Counted from the first letter of the stretch, positions 8,816-18,214 are shown. The stretch is 64,000 bases of DNA from [Clostridium] asparagiforme DSM 15981 (GCA_025149125.1 CP102272.1:5456001-5520000), one strand, 5' to 3'. Notes: generated by a model from the letters alone, not told the origin. Numbers and translations are program-made.

Positions 8816-9235
8816 AAACATCTTCTCCTCTGATTCTGCGGTCAATTTTGTATAACGTGAGTATAGCATAACTTCCCGCAAAATCCTACTGTTTTTCGTG
8901 GCCGGAGGGCATACGGGACACGCCAAAAGCTATTAAAATGTTTTGTGCGCGCTGCCGCGCCCGGATGGACAAACCGTTTTCTATGCCGGACTGCAGCGGG
9001 GCAATCCGCTGTTTTCCATGTTAAGCCGCGCCCGGCGGGGGACCCCTGCGGATCTCCTCGCATACCCGCGCACACCGTTCATTTTCTCCCCTCCCCAGCC
9101 GCTTCCAGAACTTCCAGCAACCCTCACTATCCAAATGCCCCCGCGTCCGCTATAATCATGATCGTAATGCAACGACGGATTTTCGGCCACATACGAATCC
9201 AAAACAGTATATCAAAAAGGAGAGACATCAATATT
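8816..9235. other. Divergent intergenic region, 420 bp
   Basis: Separates the minus-strand glycan operon from the plus-strand CW-repeat gene, so it should hold promoters for both. For the plus side a TATAAT lies at 9151-9156, followed by TCGTAATGCAA, which is also found in the other CW-gene leaders. No coding sequence is supported: the frame open across it towards the CW gene lacks a ribosome site and does not look like a signal peptide. Confidence 0.6.
9151..9172 (+). promoter_or_regulatory. Promoter -10 and shared downstream element of CW-repeat gene
   Basis: TATAAT at 9151-9156 is followed at 9162-9172 by TCGTAATGCAA. The same pair occurs at 47129-47149, at 58964-58984 on the minus strand, and, with TATGAT, at 60608-60628. 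Outside this element the leader of this gene is unlike the other three, so the match is unlikely to be plain paralogy. A -35 box is not clear. The element could be the start-site region or an operator; this is inference. Confidence 0.5.
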
Positions 9236-10582
9236 ATGAAAAAACACACAAAAGTACTGGCTGTATTATCCACTACCGCGTTCATGGCGGCATTTGCCCC
9301 GAACTTCTTATCCAACGCTCCCGTATCCAGCGTATACGCTGCAAGCGCAGGCTGGACTCAGGAAAATGGGGGTTGGGTGTTCTACGATTCCGACGGCGAT
9401 CTGCTGACGGATACCTGGAAAAAGAGAGGCGACGACTGGTTCTATCTGGATTCCGAGGGAATGCAGGCGATCAATGCGCAGGTAGATGAGTATTACGTAG
9501 GAGAAGACGGAAAGCGCGTCACCGAGAGCTGGATCTCCGTGGAAAACGAAGATTACGGCAACGATGAGAGCGAGCCGGAATATTACTGGTACTATTACGG
9601 AAAAAACGGAAAAATGACCACATCCCGCTGGATGACCATCGAAGGAAGCACCTACTACTTCAATGAGGACGGCCACATGATGACCGGCGAAATCAGCCTT
9701 GACGGCTTCAACTATTACCTGGGCGAAGAAGGCGACGGCAAAATGAAGACCGGCTGGATCCAGCTGGAGGATGAAAACGAAGATTCCGATTACACTGAGT
9801 CCTGGTTCTACTATGACCGCAGCGGCAAACGCGTGGAAAACCAGGTCGATAAAAAGATTGACGGTGCATACTACACCTTTGAGGACGGCCGTATGCAGAC
9901 CGGCTGGTACAAGCTTCCGGTAACGGAGACTGCCAGCGCCTCCGAGGCAGCTCCCGCTAACAACAGCGTGGCAGGCTACCAGTATTACGACGAGGACGGA
10001 AAACGCGCCTCCGACTGGAGAACCATCGAGGGCGTTGAGGGAATCAGCGAAGAGGGGGAAACCTACCGCTTCTACTTCAAGAACGGCAAGCCCTACTACG
10101 CCGAGAGCGGCCTGGAGCTGTTCTCCATCGATTCCAAAAAGTATGCGTTTAACACCAAGGGTGAAATGCAGACCGGCAAACAGGTTGTCAACACCGGCGA
10201 CGGCGAGGTGGCGAATTTCTACTTCGGCGAGGACGGCGTAATGCGCACCGGCAAGCAGGTAATCTACGATGAGAAAAACGACGAGAACCAGAACTGGTAC
10301 TTCCACACCGACGGCTCCAGAAAGGGCCAGGGTTACCACGGGATCAAGGATAACGTTCTGTATATCTACGGCCTGCGCCAGGAAGCCGACAAGGACCTGC
10401 GCTACGTTCCGGTAGAGCTGAACGGCAATCAGTACCTGGTAAACGCCAACGGCGTTGTGCAGAAAGCCAGCTCCTCCTCCAAATCCAGCACCAAGCCCGA
10501 GTTAGGCAACGGTTTCAAGGATTACAAGGATGAGAACGATAAGATCTGGGTTGTCAGCACCGAGGGCGTTATCCAGCAGTAA
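9236..10582 (+). CDS. Secreted cell-wall/choline-binding repeat protein (448 aa)
   Basis: The N-terminus MKKHTKVLAVLSTTAFMAA is a signal peptide with cleavage near residues 36-37 (VYAAS). After it come tandem aromatic-glycine CW repeats of about 20 residues (for example GWVFYDSDGDLL, DWFYLDSEG, GSTYYFNEDGHMMTG, YQYYDEDGKR), which in choline-binding and clostridial cell-wall proteins hold the protein to teichoic acid or polysaccharide. No catalytic domain is visible, so it may be an adhesin or coat component. The ATG at 9236 follows AAGGAGAG; an upstream open frame is ignored. It is a distant relative of the three CW proteins at 47-62 kb but shares their promoter element. It is divergent from the glycan operon whose product it might bind. 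Confidence 0.85.
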   Translation: MKKHTKVLAVLSTTAFMAAFAPNFLSNAPVSSVYAASAGWTQENGGWVFYDSDGDLLTDTWKKRGDDWFYLDSEGMQAINAQVDEYYVGEDGKRVTESWISVENEDYGNDESEPEYYWYYYGKNGKMTTSRWMTIEGSTYYFNEDGHMMTGEISLDGFNYYLGEEGDGKMKTGWIQLEDENEDSDYTESWFYYDRSGKRVENQVDKKIDGAYYTFEDGRMQTGWYKLPVTETASASEAAPANNSVAGYQYYDEDGKRASDWRTIEGVEGISEEGETYRFYFKNGKPYYAESGLELFSIDSKKYAFNTKGEMQTGKQVVNTGDGEVANFYFGEDGVMRTGKQVIYDEKNDENQNWYFHTDGSRKGQGYHGIKDNVLYIYGLRQEADKDLRYVPVELNGNQYLVNANGVVQKASSSSKSSTKPELGNGFKDYKDENDKIWVVSTEGVIQQ

Positions 10583-10712
10583 GGCGCTCGCGCCCTACCT
10601 CTTTCCATGGCTGCCGCGATGGCAGCCATGAAAAACCAACCATCTCCCTCCTGATACACACATCCGTTCAAACACATTAAGACGACATCCGATAAAAAGG
10701 GAGACGAAAATG

Positions 10713-10746
10713 CGGCAGACTTGCTAAAAGTCTTGCCGTATTTTTG
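10713..10746 (+). terminator. Rho-independent terminator after CW-repeat gene
   Basis: CGGCA-GACTT pairs with AAGTC-TTGCCG (one bulged T) and is followed within two bases by a run of five T. A second hairpin without T-run (ATGGCTGCC/GGCAGCCAT) lies just upstream at about 10608-10630. Confidence 0.7.
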
Positions 10747-10863
10747 TATATTTTGCCAAAAAATTGTATTTTCTCTAATCACGAGGTATATTTTGACGAT
10801 TTCAGCGTTATAAATAGTATGTAGGGGGGCTATGCCTCCGGCAATCGGCATTACATATGTAAG

Positions 10864-10924
10864 CCCAGTGCCGGTTTGAAAACGCTTTGTGCCGCGGTAC
10901 GACCGGTTTCAAATCCGCACTGGG
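10864..10924 (+). promoter_or_regulatory. Long hairpin in the leader of the zinc-ribbon gene
   Basis: CCCAGTGC at 10864-10871 pairs with GCACTGGG at 10917-10924. Inside, TTTGAAA (10875-10881) pairs with TTTCAAA (about 10907-10913), leaving a G+C-rich loop of about 25 bases. It ends 29 bases before the start codon at 10954, so it lies in the 5' untranslated RNA. I do not recognise it as a known riboswitch class. It could be a protein-binding leader or an operator-type inverted repeat. Confidence 0.5.
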
Positions 10925-10953
10925 ATCCGGAAATAGAAAGGGAGGATTCATTT

Positions 10954-11505
10954 ATGCGCGAACTAGCGGTATTTTATTGCCCGGATTGCGGTCATTACGC
11001 ATACTACCAGACATCCCGGCATCCGGTCTGTCCCAAATGCGGCGACGGCCGCACAGCCATGTGCATGTTAAAGATGTACTATACCGAATTTATGAATATG
11101 ACATGTGAGGAACGTGACAATTATCTCTCCATGGAAATGTTAAAACGGAATCCCTCCATCATGGCCCGCATCACAGAACCCCACAAGCGCTTCAACAGCC
11201 GCGAGACCATCGCAGAGCTGTGCAACGTTATCATGGATCTGGACGCGGAAAACAAAATACTCAGCGACACGGTCAGCTGGATGCACGATACGATTTGGGA
11301 TATGCTGCGTGCGCAGAAGGGGTTGGAGAAGAGGAGCGTGGAGACGGCGGGGAAGGTGGACGGAGCGGTCGATAACCATCCGGGAGACGGTGTGGTGAAG
11401 GCTGAGGCAGGGGTGGATGTAGTTGGCTCCGGCACGGAGGCGAATCACTCAGGGGTAGAGGCCGCAGCCACACGGGAAATTCCGGGACTGCAAAAGGAGC
11501 ATTGA
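10954..11505 (+). CDS. Small zinc-ribbon protein of unknown function (183 aa)
   Basis: Starts at the ATG at 10954 behind AAAGGGAGG. Two CxxC knuckles, Cys9-Pro-Asp-Cys12 and Cys26-Pro-Lys-Cys29, make a rubredoxin/zinc-ribbon-type metal site. The middle part (about 45-115) is helical and includes a likely coiled segment (ETIAELCNVIMDLDAENKIL). From about 125 the tail becomes low-complexity, rich in Val, Gly, Ala and Glu, and looks disordered. It may be a nucleic-acid-binding or regulatory protein; I cannot assign a function. It stands alone between a terminator and the cytidylate-kinase-like gene, 172 bp before it. Confidence 0.65.
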   Translation: MRELAVFYCPDCGHYAYYQTSRHPVCPKCGDGRTAMCMLKMYYTEFMNMTCEERDNYLSMEMLKRNPSIMARITEPHKRFNSRETIAELCNVIMDLDAENKILSDTVSWMHDTIWDMLRAQKGLEKRSVETAGKVDGAVDNHPGDGVVKAEAGVDVVGSGTEANHSGVEAAATREIPGLQKEH

Positions 11506-11677
11506 GGCGGGAAATCAAATTATTGATATAGGGGCCGGTGGGGGCGGGTTTGTCAAGTAAATCATGCATTCTCACCGCGCATATTTTCTGACATTTCGCT
11601 ATCTTTTCTTCATGTTATGCATTATAATAGAAGTATATCTCACTATATTCCCACACTTGTCAGAAAGGAGCGCGCTT

Positions 11678-12280
11678 ATGAGTCATAAGATTATCACCAT
11701 CGCCCGCCAGTTCGGCAGCGGCGGACACGAAGTCGGGGAACGGTTGTCGAAACTTCTGCAGATCCCCCTTTATGACCGGAGCCTGGTTGAGATGGCCGCA
11801 GAGAAAATGGGCCTCTCCCCCATCACGGTAGAGGAAGTGGATGAAGCTGCGCTTCACTCTTTCCTGTCCACCTACCGGATTCCCAAAACCCCCAACGACG
11901 TAACCGGCTACGGTCTCCCCTTAAACGACAGCACCTACCTAACCCAGACCGCCATCATCGAAACCCTGGCCAAGGAAGGCCCCTGTATCATCGTAGGCCG
12001 CTGCGGAGACTACATACTGCGGGACTACCCGGATCTCATCGATGTCTTCCTCTGCGCTTCCATGGAGGACCGCATAAGCCGCATCATGGACCGCTACCAG
12101 ATCCCGCGCAAGGAAGCCGCCAGCGCCGTCCGCCACACGGACAGCCAGAGGCGGAAGTATTATGAAAATTATACCAAGCAGGAATGGGGAAGCATTGAAT
12201 CCCATCAGATGTTGTTTAATTTGAGTAAGTTGGGGGTGGAGAAGGTGGTGGGGGTGATTGCGGGGATTTATAAGGGGTAA
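11678..12280 (+). CDS. Cytidylate-kinase-like P-loop protein (200 aa)
   Basis: Resembles the widespread cytidylate kinase-like family of Clostridia. It begins IITIARQFGSGGHEVG, where GSGGxxVG takes the place of a P-loop, then GRCGDYIL at about 108-115, and ends in an arginine-rich lid-like region (RRKYYENYTKQEWGS). The family is often found in Firmicutes as a stand-alone paralogue of Cmk; true CMP kinase activity is not shown for most members. The ATG at 11678 is preceded by AGAAAGGAG; the longer open frame from 11564 lacks a ribosome site. It appears to be a single-gene unit. Confidence 0.75.
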   Translation: MSHKIITIARQFGSGGHEVGERLSKLLQIPLYDRSLVEMAAEKMGLSPITVEEVDEAALHSFLSTYRIPKTPNDVTGYGLPLNDSTYLTQTAIIETLAKEGPCIIVGRCGDYILRDYPDLIDVFLCASMEDRISRIMDRYQIPRKEAASAVRHTDSQRRKYYENYTKQEWGSIESHQMLFNLSKLGVEKVVGVIAGIYKG

Positions 12281-12481
12281 GGCAAAAGCCCAGTAAGTTT
12301 AGGAGTAGCATTTTATAAACCACCAGGCATGATTGAATGATTGGGAAATAATTGAGCGAAATGGACCGGAGCAGGGCATGAAACTGCTCCGGCTTTTGTG
12401 GTTACATTGGTGCATAAATAGACTTTTAAGATGAGTGTGCGAAAAAAAGTCCGTAAATGCTGATCTTCTATGATAATCACT

Positions 12482-12520
12482 GGGCTGAAAGTTCCTTTTT
12501 GGACTTTCAGCCCTTGTTTT
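12482..12520 (+). terminator. Rho-independent terminator at IS256 end
   Basis: GGGCTGAAAGT (12482-12492) pairs perfectly with ACTTTCAGCCC (12503-12513), followed by TTGTTTT. It lies inside the left end of the IS256 element and would stop transcripts arriving from the plus-strand gene; the stem could also work in the other direction for the transposase. Confidence 0.75.
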
Positions 12521-12594
12521 ATATATAACAGCAACTATCGTTGTATGTCAAGAGCAGGCGAATATTCCGCCTGTGAAAAATAAGACAGATTGGC

Positions 12595-13836
12595 TTATTC
12601 CGGCAGACGGCCCTCATACATGATGCTCAGTTCACCATATACCTGTCCCCAATTCCTGATTGGCATGGTCCATTTCTTTGTAGCTTCAAACGTAGACAGG
12701 TACAAGGCTTTTAGCAGTGCGGTATCGCTTGGAAACACGCTTCTCTGACGGTTCAGCTTACGATAAGTGGCATTCAGGCTCTCAATGGCGTTGGTCGTAT
12801 AAATGACCCTTCTGACCGCTGTGGAAAATTTGAAAATCGGGGAAATGGCATCCCAGTTTTGTTTCCAGCTCCTCATGCAATTGGGATATTTTTCGCTCCA
12901 TTTTTCCGTCACCCGCTCCAGGGTGTCCAGGGCTTTTTCTTCCGTTGGCGCCTGATAGATTGTTTTAAGATCCGCACAGAAGGGCTTCCTGTCTTTGTCC
13001 GACACATATTTCATGGTGTTACGCACCTGATGCACGATGCAGCGTTGATATTCCGTCTTTGGATACGCTGCGGCGATTGCCTCTTTGATGCCGCTAAGTC
13101 CATCTGCGCAGAGAATCAAGATGTCTTTCACTCCCCGGTTCTTTAAGCCATTTAGTACAGACAGCCAGTATTTAGAGCTTTCGTTTTCGCCAACCTCGAT
13201 GGTCAGGACTTCTTTGCGTCCATCCGGATTGATGCCAAGAATCACATAAGCCGCAAGCTTGCGGATCACCCCATTATCACGAACTGAGTAATGGATGGCG
13301 TCTATGTAGAGTACCGGATATACCTCGGAAAGCGGGCGATTCTGCCAGTCTTCAATCTGCGGCATGATTTTATCGGTCACATCCGAAATGAACCCTTCGG
13401 ATGCCTCAAAACCATAAATATCCTCCAGCGTATCAGAAATCTGCCTTGTAGTCATGCCTTTGGCATACATGGAAATGATCTTCTGGTCGATATCGGAGAT
13501 ATCTTTCTGGCGTTTTTTGACCACCTGCGGCTCGAACGTGGATTTACGGTCCTGGGGGACTTGAATGTCCATACTGCCATAGCTGCTATTGATGCGCTTA
13601 GGCTTATAACCATTACGGTAATCATCCGTGTCCGAACGTTCTGATTTTTCATAGCCCAGGTGCTCATCCATCTCTGCTTCCATCATTTCTTTGATTGTGC
13701 CGCCAAGCAGATCCTTGAGAGCATCCTGAATATCCTCTGCGGACTGGATGTCATACTCCTGAAGGAGCTGCTGGATAATGTTCCTTTTCCCATCTGTCAT
13801 TTGTACTTTGTGTACGGGTTTCTTTTCTCTTGCCAT
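12595..13836 (-). CDS. IS256-family transposase (413 aa)
   Basis: Full-length Mutator/IS256-type DDE transposase. Catalytic candidates are the aspartate in VLYIDAIHY, the aspartate in LCADGLSGIKEA and the glutamate in NAIESLNATYRK, in family order and spacing. The N-terminal part holds the MMEAEMDEHLGYEKSE motif common in this family. Length is normal and no frameshift is seen, so the element may still be active. Terminal repeats flank it on both sides. Confidence 0.95.
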   Translation of the reverse strand: MAREKKPVHKVQMTDGKRNIIQQLLQEYDIQSAEDIQDALKDLLGGTIKEMMEAEMDEHLGYEKSERSDTDDYRNGYKPKRINSSYGSMDIQVPQDRKSTFEPQVVKKRQKDISDIDQKIISMYAKGMTTRQISDTLEDIYGFEASEGFISDVTDKIMPQIEDWQNRPLSEVYPVLYIDAIHYSVRDNGVIRKLAAYVILGINPDGRKEVLTIEVGENESSKYWLSVLNGLKNRGVKDILILCADGLSGIKEAIAAAYPKTEYQRCIVHQVRNTMKYVSDKDRKPFCADLKTIYQAPTEEKALDTLERVTEKWSEKYPNCMRSWKQNWDAISPIFKFSTAVRRVIYTTNAIESLNATYRKLNRQRSVFPSDTALLKALYLSTFEATKKWTMPIRNWGQVYGELSIMYEGRLPE

Positions 13837-13976
13837 AATAAAAGGCCTCCTATGATTTTTATTTTACCATAGAAGACCTTATAAAACCTTAGTTACAGAA
13901 AAACTTTCACATACTCTTTAAGGTTTGGATTAAGGCGTTTCCATTCATTCCCGCTGTTAAGCCAACCTACAAAATC

Positions 13977-14531
13977 TCACAACGCTCCGAGTTCCATGGC
14001 CCGGTACAGTGCTGCCACATGCACAGCCTGCTCAAAACCACCTTCCCGCAGAAGGCGCCTGACCTCACTGCTCTCCAGTATCACCACCTCCAGTGATTCC
14101 GTCTCATCCAAATGTTGAGCCTCCACCTGTTCCGCATCCCATGCCAAATAGCACTGTGCATAGCTGGTACAATTTGTCGCGTTGGGGGCAATCTGAAACA
14201 TGAATTCCATATGCCCGGCCTTATAACCAGTTTCTTCCAGTAGCTCCCTGGTGGCAGCATCCTTGGGATTCTCACCAACCTCAATGCAGCCGGCCGGCAA
14301 CTCCAGCAATACCTTCTCCACCCCATGACGGTATTGGCGCACTAAAATCACTTTTCGCTCTGGATCTGGTGTCACTGCTACAACCACTGAAAAATCCGTC
14401 AAATGATTTACATAAAACGGAGATATGGTCAAACCGGTTGGCAACAGACAAGTGCTGGCACGAAGGTCGATCCAAGGATCTTTAATAATTGTCTCCTCAG
14501 ACAACATTTTCCATGACAGGTTTTTACTCAT
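13977..14531 (-). CDS. NUDIX hydrolase, ADP-ribose/nucleotide-sugar pyrophosphatase type (184 aa)
   Basis: A complete Nudix box runs from Gly81 to Gly103 (GCIEVGENPKDAA, then RELLEETG), the Mg-binding site for cleaving a nucleoside diphosphate linked to another moiety. The N-terminal half has the VILVRQYRHGVEKVLLELPAG strand pattern typical of ADP-ribose and sugar-nucleotide pyrophosphatases. It lies 83 bp downstream of the phosphohexomutase on the same strand. A second NUDIX gene sits in the glycan operon at 28057. Substrate is not decidable from sequence. Confidence 0.88.
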   Translation of the reverse strand: MSKNLSWKMLSEETIIKDPWIDLRASTCLLPTGLTISPFYVNHLTDFSVVVAVTPDPERKVILVRQYRHGVEKVLLELPAGCIEVGENPKDAATRELLEETGYKAGHMEFMFQIAPNATNCTSYAQCYLAWDAEQVEAQHLDETESLEVVILESSEVRRLLREGGFEQAVHVAALYRAMELGAL

Positions 14532-14614
14532 ATTAATGCCTCTCTCTGATCATTTATAGCTTCCCTGATGATACATTGTCTATACAACCGATGAGGATCC
14601 GAAAACTATGCCAT

Positions 14615-16330
14615 TCATGCAAACATTGCTTCAAGCTCCTTTACAAAATGCCGCTCCAAATCGCCCGCCTCTTCCCGGCTTCCTGCGCTAACAGACATAT
14701 ACATTTTAAGCTTCGGTTCAGTTCCGGAGGGGCGCACCACCACCGAAAGATTATCTTCGAGTTCAAATTTCAACACGTTTGAAACCGGAAGGTCAATTTT
14801 CTCCACCCTCCCATCATTATAGCGTGTAATTGACATCTGATAATCACTAACGGAAATTATCTTACGTCTCATCCATGTTTTTGGACAGTTGTCTCTTAAT
14901 TTTTCCATAATATCCTGCATTTTTCGGAATCCGGAAGCGCCTTCAAATTCATAACTGTGAAGGGTATTCAGACAATATCCATATTTTGTATAAAGTCCGT
15001 TCAATACATCCAAAAGACTTTGTCCCTTAGCCTTATAATAGGCAAACATTTCGCAGATCATAAGCGAGGCATTGACTGCGTCCTTGTCCCTCACATAACT
15101 CCCCGTCAGGTACCCATAGCTTTCCTCAAATCCCAGGATATAGCGGTCTTCCTGCCCCTTTTTTTCCAAGAATCCAATCTGTTCGCCAATAAACTTAAAT
15201 CCAGTCAGCACATCAATAACCTGGACTCCATAATCCGCCGCGATACGCTTTGCCATATCAATGGTCACAATAGTTTTTACTACAAGCGGGTTCTTGGGCA
15301 TTCGCTTTAAGGCCAAACGGCGTTTGCAAATATAATCCAAAAGCAGCATTCCAACCTCATTGCCGCTGAGAAGAACAAAGTCATCTCCCGATTTAACGGC
15401 AATGCCAACCCGGTCACAGTCCGGATCCGTTGCCAGCAGAAGCTCGCTGCCCAACCTTTTGGCCTCTTTTAGCCCCAGCTCCAGCGCTTCTCTAATCTCC
15501 GGATTGGGATAGGGGCATGTAGGAAAATGGCCATTCGGTTCTGCCTGCTCTTTGACCACAGAAATATTTGTGAAACCATTTTCCTTCAAACAGCGCAACA
15601 CGCATTTTAATCCTGTTCCATTTAAAGGCGTATAAACAATGGATACACTCTTATCACAGGCCGCATCACCACACAGGGACTGCGCTGACACCGCACGAAT
15701 AAATGCCTCTACTGTCTCTTCTCCGATGTAAGAAATACGTTTCTGCTCAATTCCCTTGGCAAATTTCATACTCTTAACTCCGGAAAAAATATCGACAGCG
15801 TTGATCTTTGCCAAAATCTCTTTAGCTGCTTTCGTCGTAATCTGACAGCCATCTGCACCATATACCTTATAGCCATTATATTTTGCTGGATTATGACTGG
15901 CTGTTATCACAATTCCGCCAGAACAGCTCAGATTTCGAACTGCAAAGGAAAGAGCCGGCGTGGGCATTAGTTCCAGATAAATATAAACCTGAATGCCGTT
16001 TGCCGCCAATACCTCGGCTACAACCTCTGCAAACCGCTCCGACTTTATCCGGCTGTCATAGGCAATAGCAACTGATGGAGATGCAAAATATTCATTGAGA
16101 TAATCAGCATATCCCTGAGTCGCCTTTGCTACCGTGTATATATTCATCCGGTTGGTCCCAGCGCCAATCACGCCGCGCAGCCCTCCGGTCCCAAACTCCA
16201 ATTCCTTGTAGAAACAGTCCTCAATCGTTTTCTCATCTTCTGCCATCGCTTGGAGTTCCGCTGTTAGATCAGCGTCTTTCAGGCTTTGGGACAACCAGTT
16301 TTTCCATCTTGTCTGTACGATTGTATCCAT
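14615..16330 (-). CDS. Phosphoglucomutase/phosphomannomutase (571 aa)
   Basis: Alpha-D-phosphohexomutase with all four family motifs: the active serine Ser145 in TASHNPAKYNG, the metal loop DPDCDR near residue 300, the sugar-binding GFEESYG near 400, and the phosphate site RPSGTEPK near 535. It interconverts hexose 6- and 1-phosphates. Because ManC is encoded in the large glycan operon nearby, supply of mannose 1-phosphate is a reasonable role, but the protein could equally be the cell's phosphoglucomutase. Length is normal for the Gram-positive PgcA type. The ATG at 16330 is the first in frame. Confidence 0.9.
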   Translation of the reverse strand: MDTIVQTRWKNWLSQSLKDADLTAELQAMAEDEKTIEDCFYKELEFGTGGLRGVIGAGTNRMNIYTVAKATQGYADYLNEYFASPSVAIAYDSRIKSERFAEVVAEVLAANGIQVYIYLELMPTPALSFAVRNLSCSGGIVITASHNPAKYNGYKVYGADGCQITTKAAKEILAKINAVDIFSGVKSMKFAKGIEQKRISYIGEETVEAFIRAVSAQSLCGDAACDKSVSIVYTPLNGTGLKCVLRCLKENGFTNISVVKEQAEPNGHFPTCPYPNPEIREALELGLKEAKRLGSELLLATDPDCDRVGIAVKSGDDFVLLSGNEVGMLLLDYICKRRLALKRMPKNPLVVKTIVTIDMAKRIAADYGVQVIDVLTGFKFIGEQIGFLEKKGQEDRYILGFEESYGYLTGSYVRDKDAVNASLMICEMFAYYKAKGQSLLDVLNGLYTKYGYCLNTLHSYEFEGASGFRKMQDIMEKLRDNCPKTWMRRKIISVSDYQMSITRYNDGRVEKIDLPVSNVLKFELEDNLSVVVRPSGTEPKLKMYMSVSAGSREEAGDLERHFVKELEAMFA

Positions 16331-16565
16331 TTTAATCTTGTATGGTGTTTATAGAAGCAAAAACAACATATTTCCTTTCCTTTTTGATCTATGGTTTAAT
16401 ACATTCAGAAACAATAAATTATTGATTTTCTCTCCCCCCCCAACCACCCAATCCCCCAATAAAAAAACAGTTAAGCTCTTCCATCATATCTTTAACCGCC
16501 CTATTTACAATCTGACAGCTATCCGGACCTACATTCATATTTATCATTTTCTTGATTTTATAAAT
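16331..16565. other. Intergenic stretch with A/C-only tract
   Basis: No gene. At 16434-16441 there is a run of eight C followed by A- and C-rich sequence to about 16470 (several CCC and a run of seven A). The same type of one-sided A/C composition occurs near 43849 and 45005; see findings. Confidence 0.4.
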
Positions 16566-18095
16566 TCACCTATGAAACTTATGAACTCTATAAGTGACAT
16601 TAACTCCACTTTTGTTTGAGGCTTCAAATAATACCTTCTGCGAAATAAAATCAATTTCTGAAAACAATATTTTCGATGGAACCTCCATACTCGCTCCCCA
16701 TCCAATCAAAAAAATATCATCTGCCAACTTCTGCGACGACCCCATTACCTCACTCTGTTTTACTTTATAGTCGTATGATTTATAATCTAAAATCGTTTTT
16801 TCTCTCTCATCAAGAGAAAATTCTATAGTCCTGGGAAAACCGGTCCCATTTCCAATATAATTTTCGGCACTACTTACAACATAATTTGTAGAGTTATCAA
16901 ACAGCGTTAACGTTCCACTATCCGTAAAACGCGCAAAATGCTGCCTAGTAAATTTCTCTTCTTCCTTCAATTTAAACATATCATGTTTTCCGCCCAGTAT
17001 CCAAACAATATCTCCGGTTTTCCGGTCAATCTCAACCACAGAATCAGCGTGGCGCATTGAAAGAACTAAATTACCATCATTCGGACAAATATCAATACTG
17101 TTTATATGGATATAATCGCACCATCCTTCATTAGTAAAGTCAAACTGATTACCTTCTACGCTCATATCATAAAACTCAGGATAATCTGTACTTTTCCATT
17201 CAAATGCTACCTTTCCATCTCTCACCTCCTGTATATAAGCAGCATAAACCCTTGACGGGTAACCTCCTCTTCCTGTCAGTTTTTCAGGAATATTATCTAC
17301 ATAAGTCGGAATATAGGACAATGTAATATAATTCATTTCATCAAACATCAGAAACTCGTGCATATCTAGTTCTATATTAGTAAATTTACCATCCTCATCT
17401 AATGTGCCCAAAATTTCTTTTACCACCTGGTAATTACTATTCATTATGACAGCTTTACATTCAGTAAAAGAATTTGTAACTACTTTGATTTTTTCATCTG
17501 GATCAGAATAGGGCGTTAAATAACTATAATATAATTCTCCATTTTTTGTCTCAATCGGCTTAAAATCATAAAAATTATCTTCACAATAATTAAAATATAT
17601 GATTTCCGAATTAGTATTCATTTTGACAATCCAGTCTTGTGTAGGATCAAAATAATAATACCCGTACTCGGCACCATTATTAATCGTAATGAATTCAGGA
17701 AATCCTTCATTTAAACAACGCACAAATTGTTTGGTTACTAATCCACTTTTTTTATTAGTAAACTCAATTTCAATTCCATCGCTTTTTTTAAGATATCCTT
17801 TATCTATCATCACTTCTACAGTATCACCGCTCTGAACTTCAATATTATTACATTTTATTTTATAACCAGAAAAAGTCGAAAACACAAAAATATTCGGAGC
17901 ATCTGCAGCCATTGACATCGGTTCTATCCAATTATCAGAAATAGTTGGATTTAAATATACCGTATATCCATTTATTGTTAACCCAATTGAAGCTGAAAAT
18001 GATTCTTCAGGACTTTCATCTCGTGAAGCTGTTTCTGACGTACACGCGCAAAGTAGTAAAAAACAACAAAAAAACAATATGCTAATTTTTTTCAT
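16566..18095 (-). CDS. Arylsulfotransferase-like lipoprotein (about 509 aa)
   Basis: The N-terminus MKKISILFFCCFLLLCAC is a lipoprotein signal with the lipobox cysteine at residue 18, so the protein should sit on the outer face of the membrane. The C-terminal half has the ASST/arylsulfotransferase propeller signature: a histidine in DYIHINSIDICPNDG, then LSMRHADSV, and IDRKTGDIVWILGG. Known ASST enzymes move sulfate from a phenolic sulfate donor to another phenol; many Gram-positive homologues have no proven reaction. It is beside the mutase and GT10 gene rather than in a sulfur locus, so sulfation of a surface molecule is only a possibility. ATGs at 18095, 18098 and 18110 compete; GGGGG just upstream favours 18095/18098. 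Confidence 0.75.
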   Translation of the reverse strand: MKKISILFFCCFLLLCACTSETASRDESPEESFSASIGLTINGYTVYLNPTISDNWIEPMSMAADAPNIFVFSTFSGYKIKCNNIEVQSGDTVEVMIDKGYLKKSDGIEIEFTNKKSGLVTKQFVRCLNEGFPEFITINNGAEYGYYYFDPTQDWIVKMNTNSEIIYFNYCEDNFYDFKPIETKNGELYYSYLTPYSDPDEKIKVVTNSFTECKAVIMNSNYQVVKEILGTLDEDGKFTNIELDMHEFLMFDEMNYITLSYIPTYVDNIPEKLTGRGGYPSRVYAAYIQEVRDGKVAFEWKSTDYPEFYDMSVEGNQFDFTNEGWCDYIHINSIDICPNDGNLVLSMRHADSVVEIDRKTGDIVWILGGKHDMFKLKEEEKFTRQHFARFTDSGTLTLFDNSTNYVVSSAENYIGNGTGFPRTIEFSLDEREKTILDYKSYDYKVKQSEVMGSSQKLADDIFLIGWGASMEVPSKILFSEIDFISQKVLFEASNKSGVNVTYRVHKFHR

Positions 18096-18214
18096 CATTC
18101 TGACCCCCATATATTATTGTAAACGCCAAGTGTTAGGGTATCCCAACACATTTACCCTAGCACCAACATTTGATGCCAGGGTTGCGAGCGTTTTACTCTG
18201 ATTTTTTGTTACAT

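Larger units (their letters stand above)
12433..13916 (-). mobile_element. IS256-family insertion sequence, apparently complete
   Basis: Imperfect terminal inverted repeats begin GAGTGTGCGAAA at 12433 and, read inward from the other end, GAGTATGTGAAA at 13916. The flanks TTTAAGAT (12425-12432) and TTTAAGGT (13917-13924) match at seven of eight positions and look like an 8-bp target duplication, as expected for IS256. The element holds one intact transposase and lies between the cytidylate-kinase-like gene and a NUDIX gene. The boundaries were found by eye. Confidence 0.75.

Noticed and set aside
9308..10339. 343-codon hydrophobic open frame opposite the CW-repeat protein
   Set aside because: It looks membrane-like only because acidic/aromatic codons read backwards give Val, Ile and Leu; the same effect is seen opposite the other CW genes (47383-48123, 57966-58730, 60799-61347).
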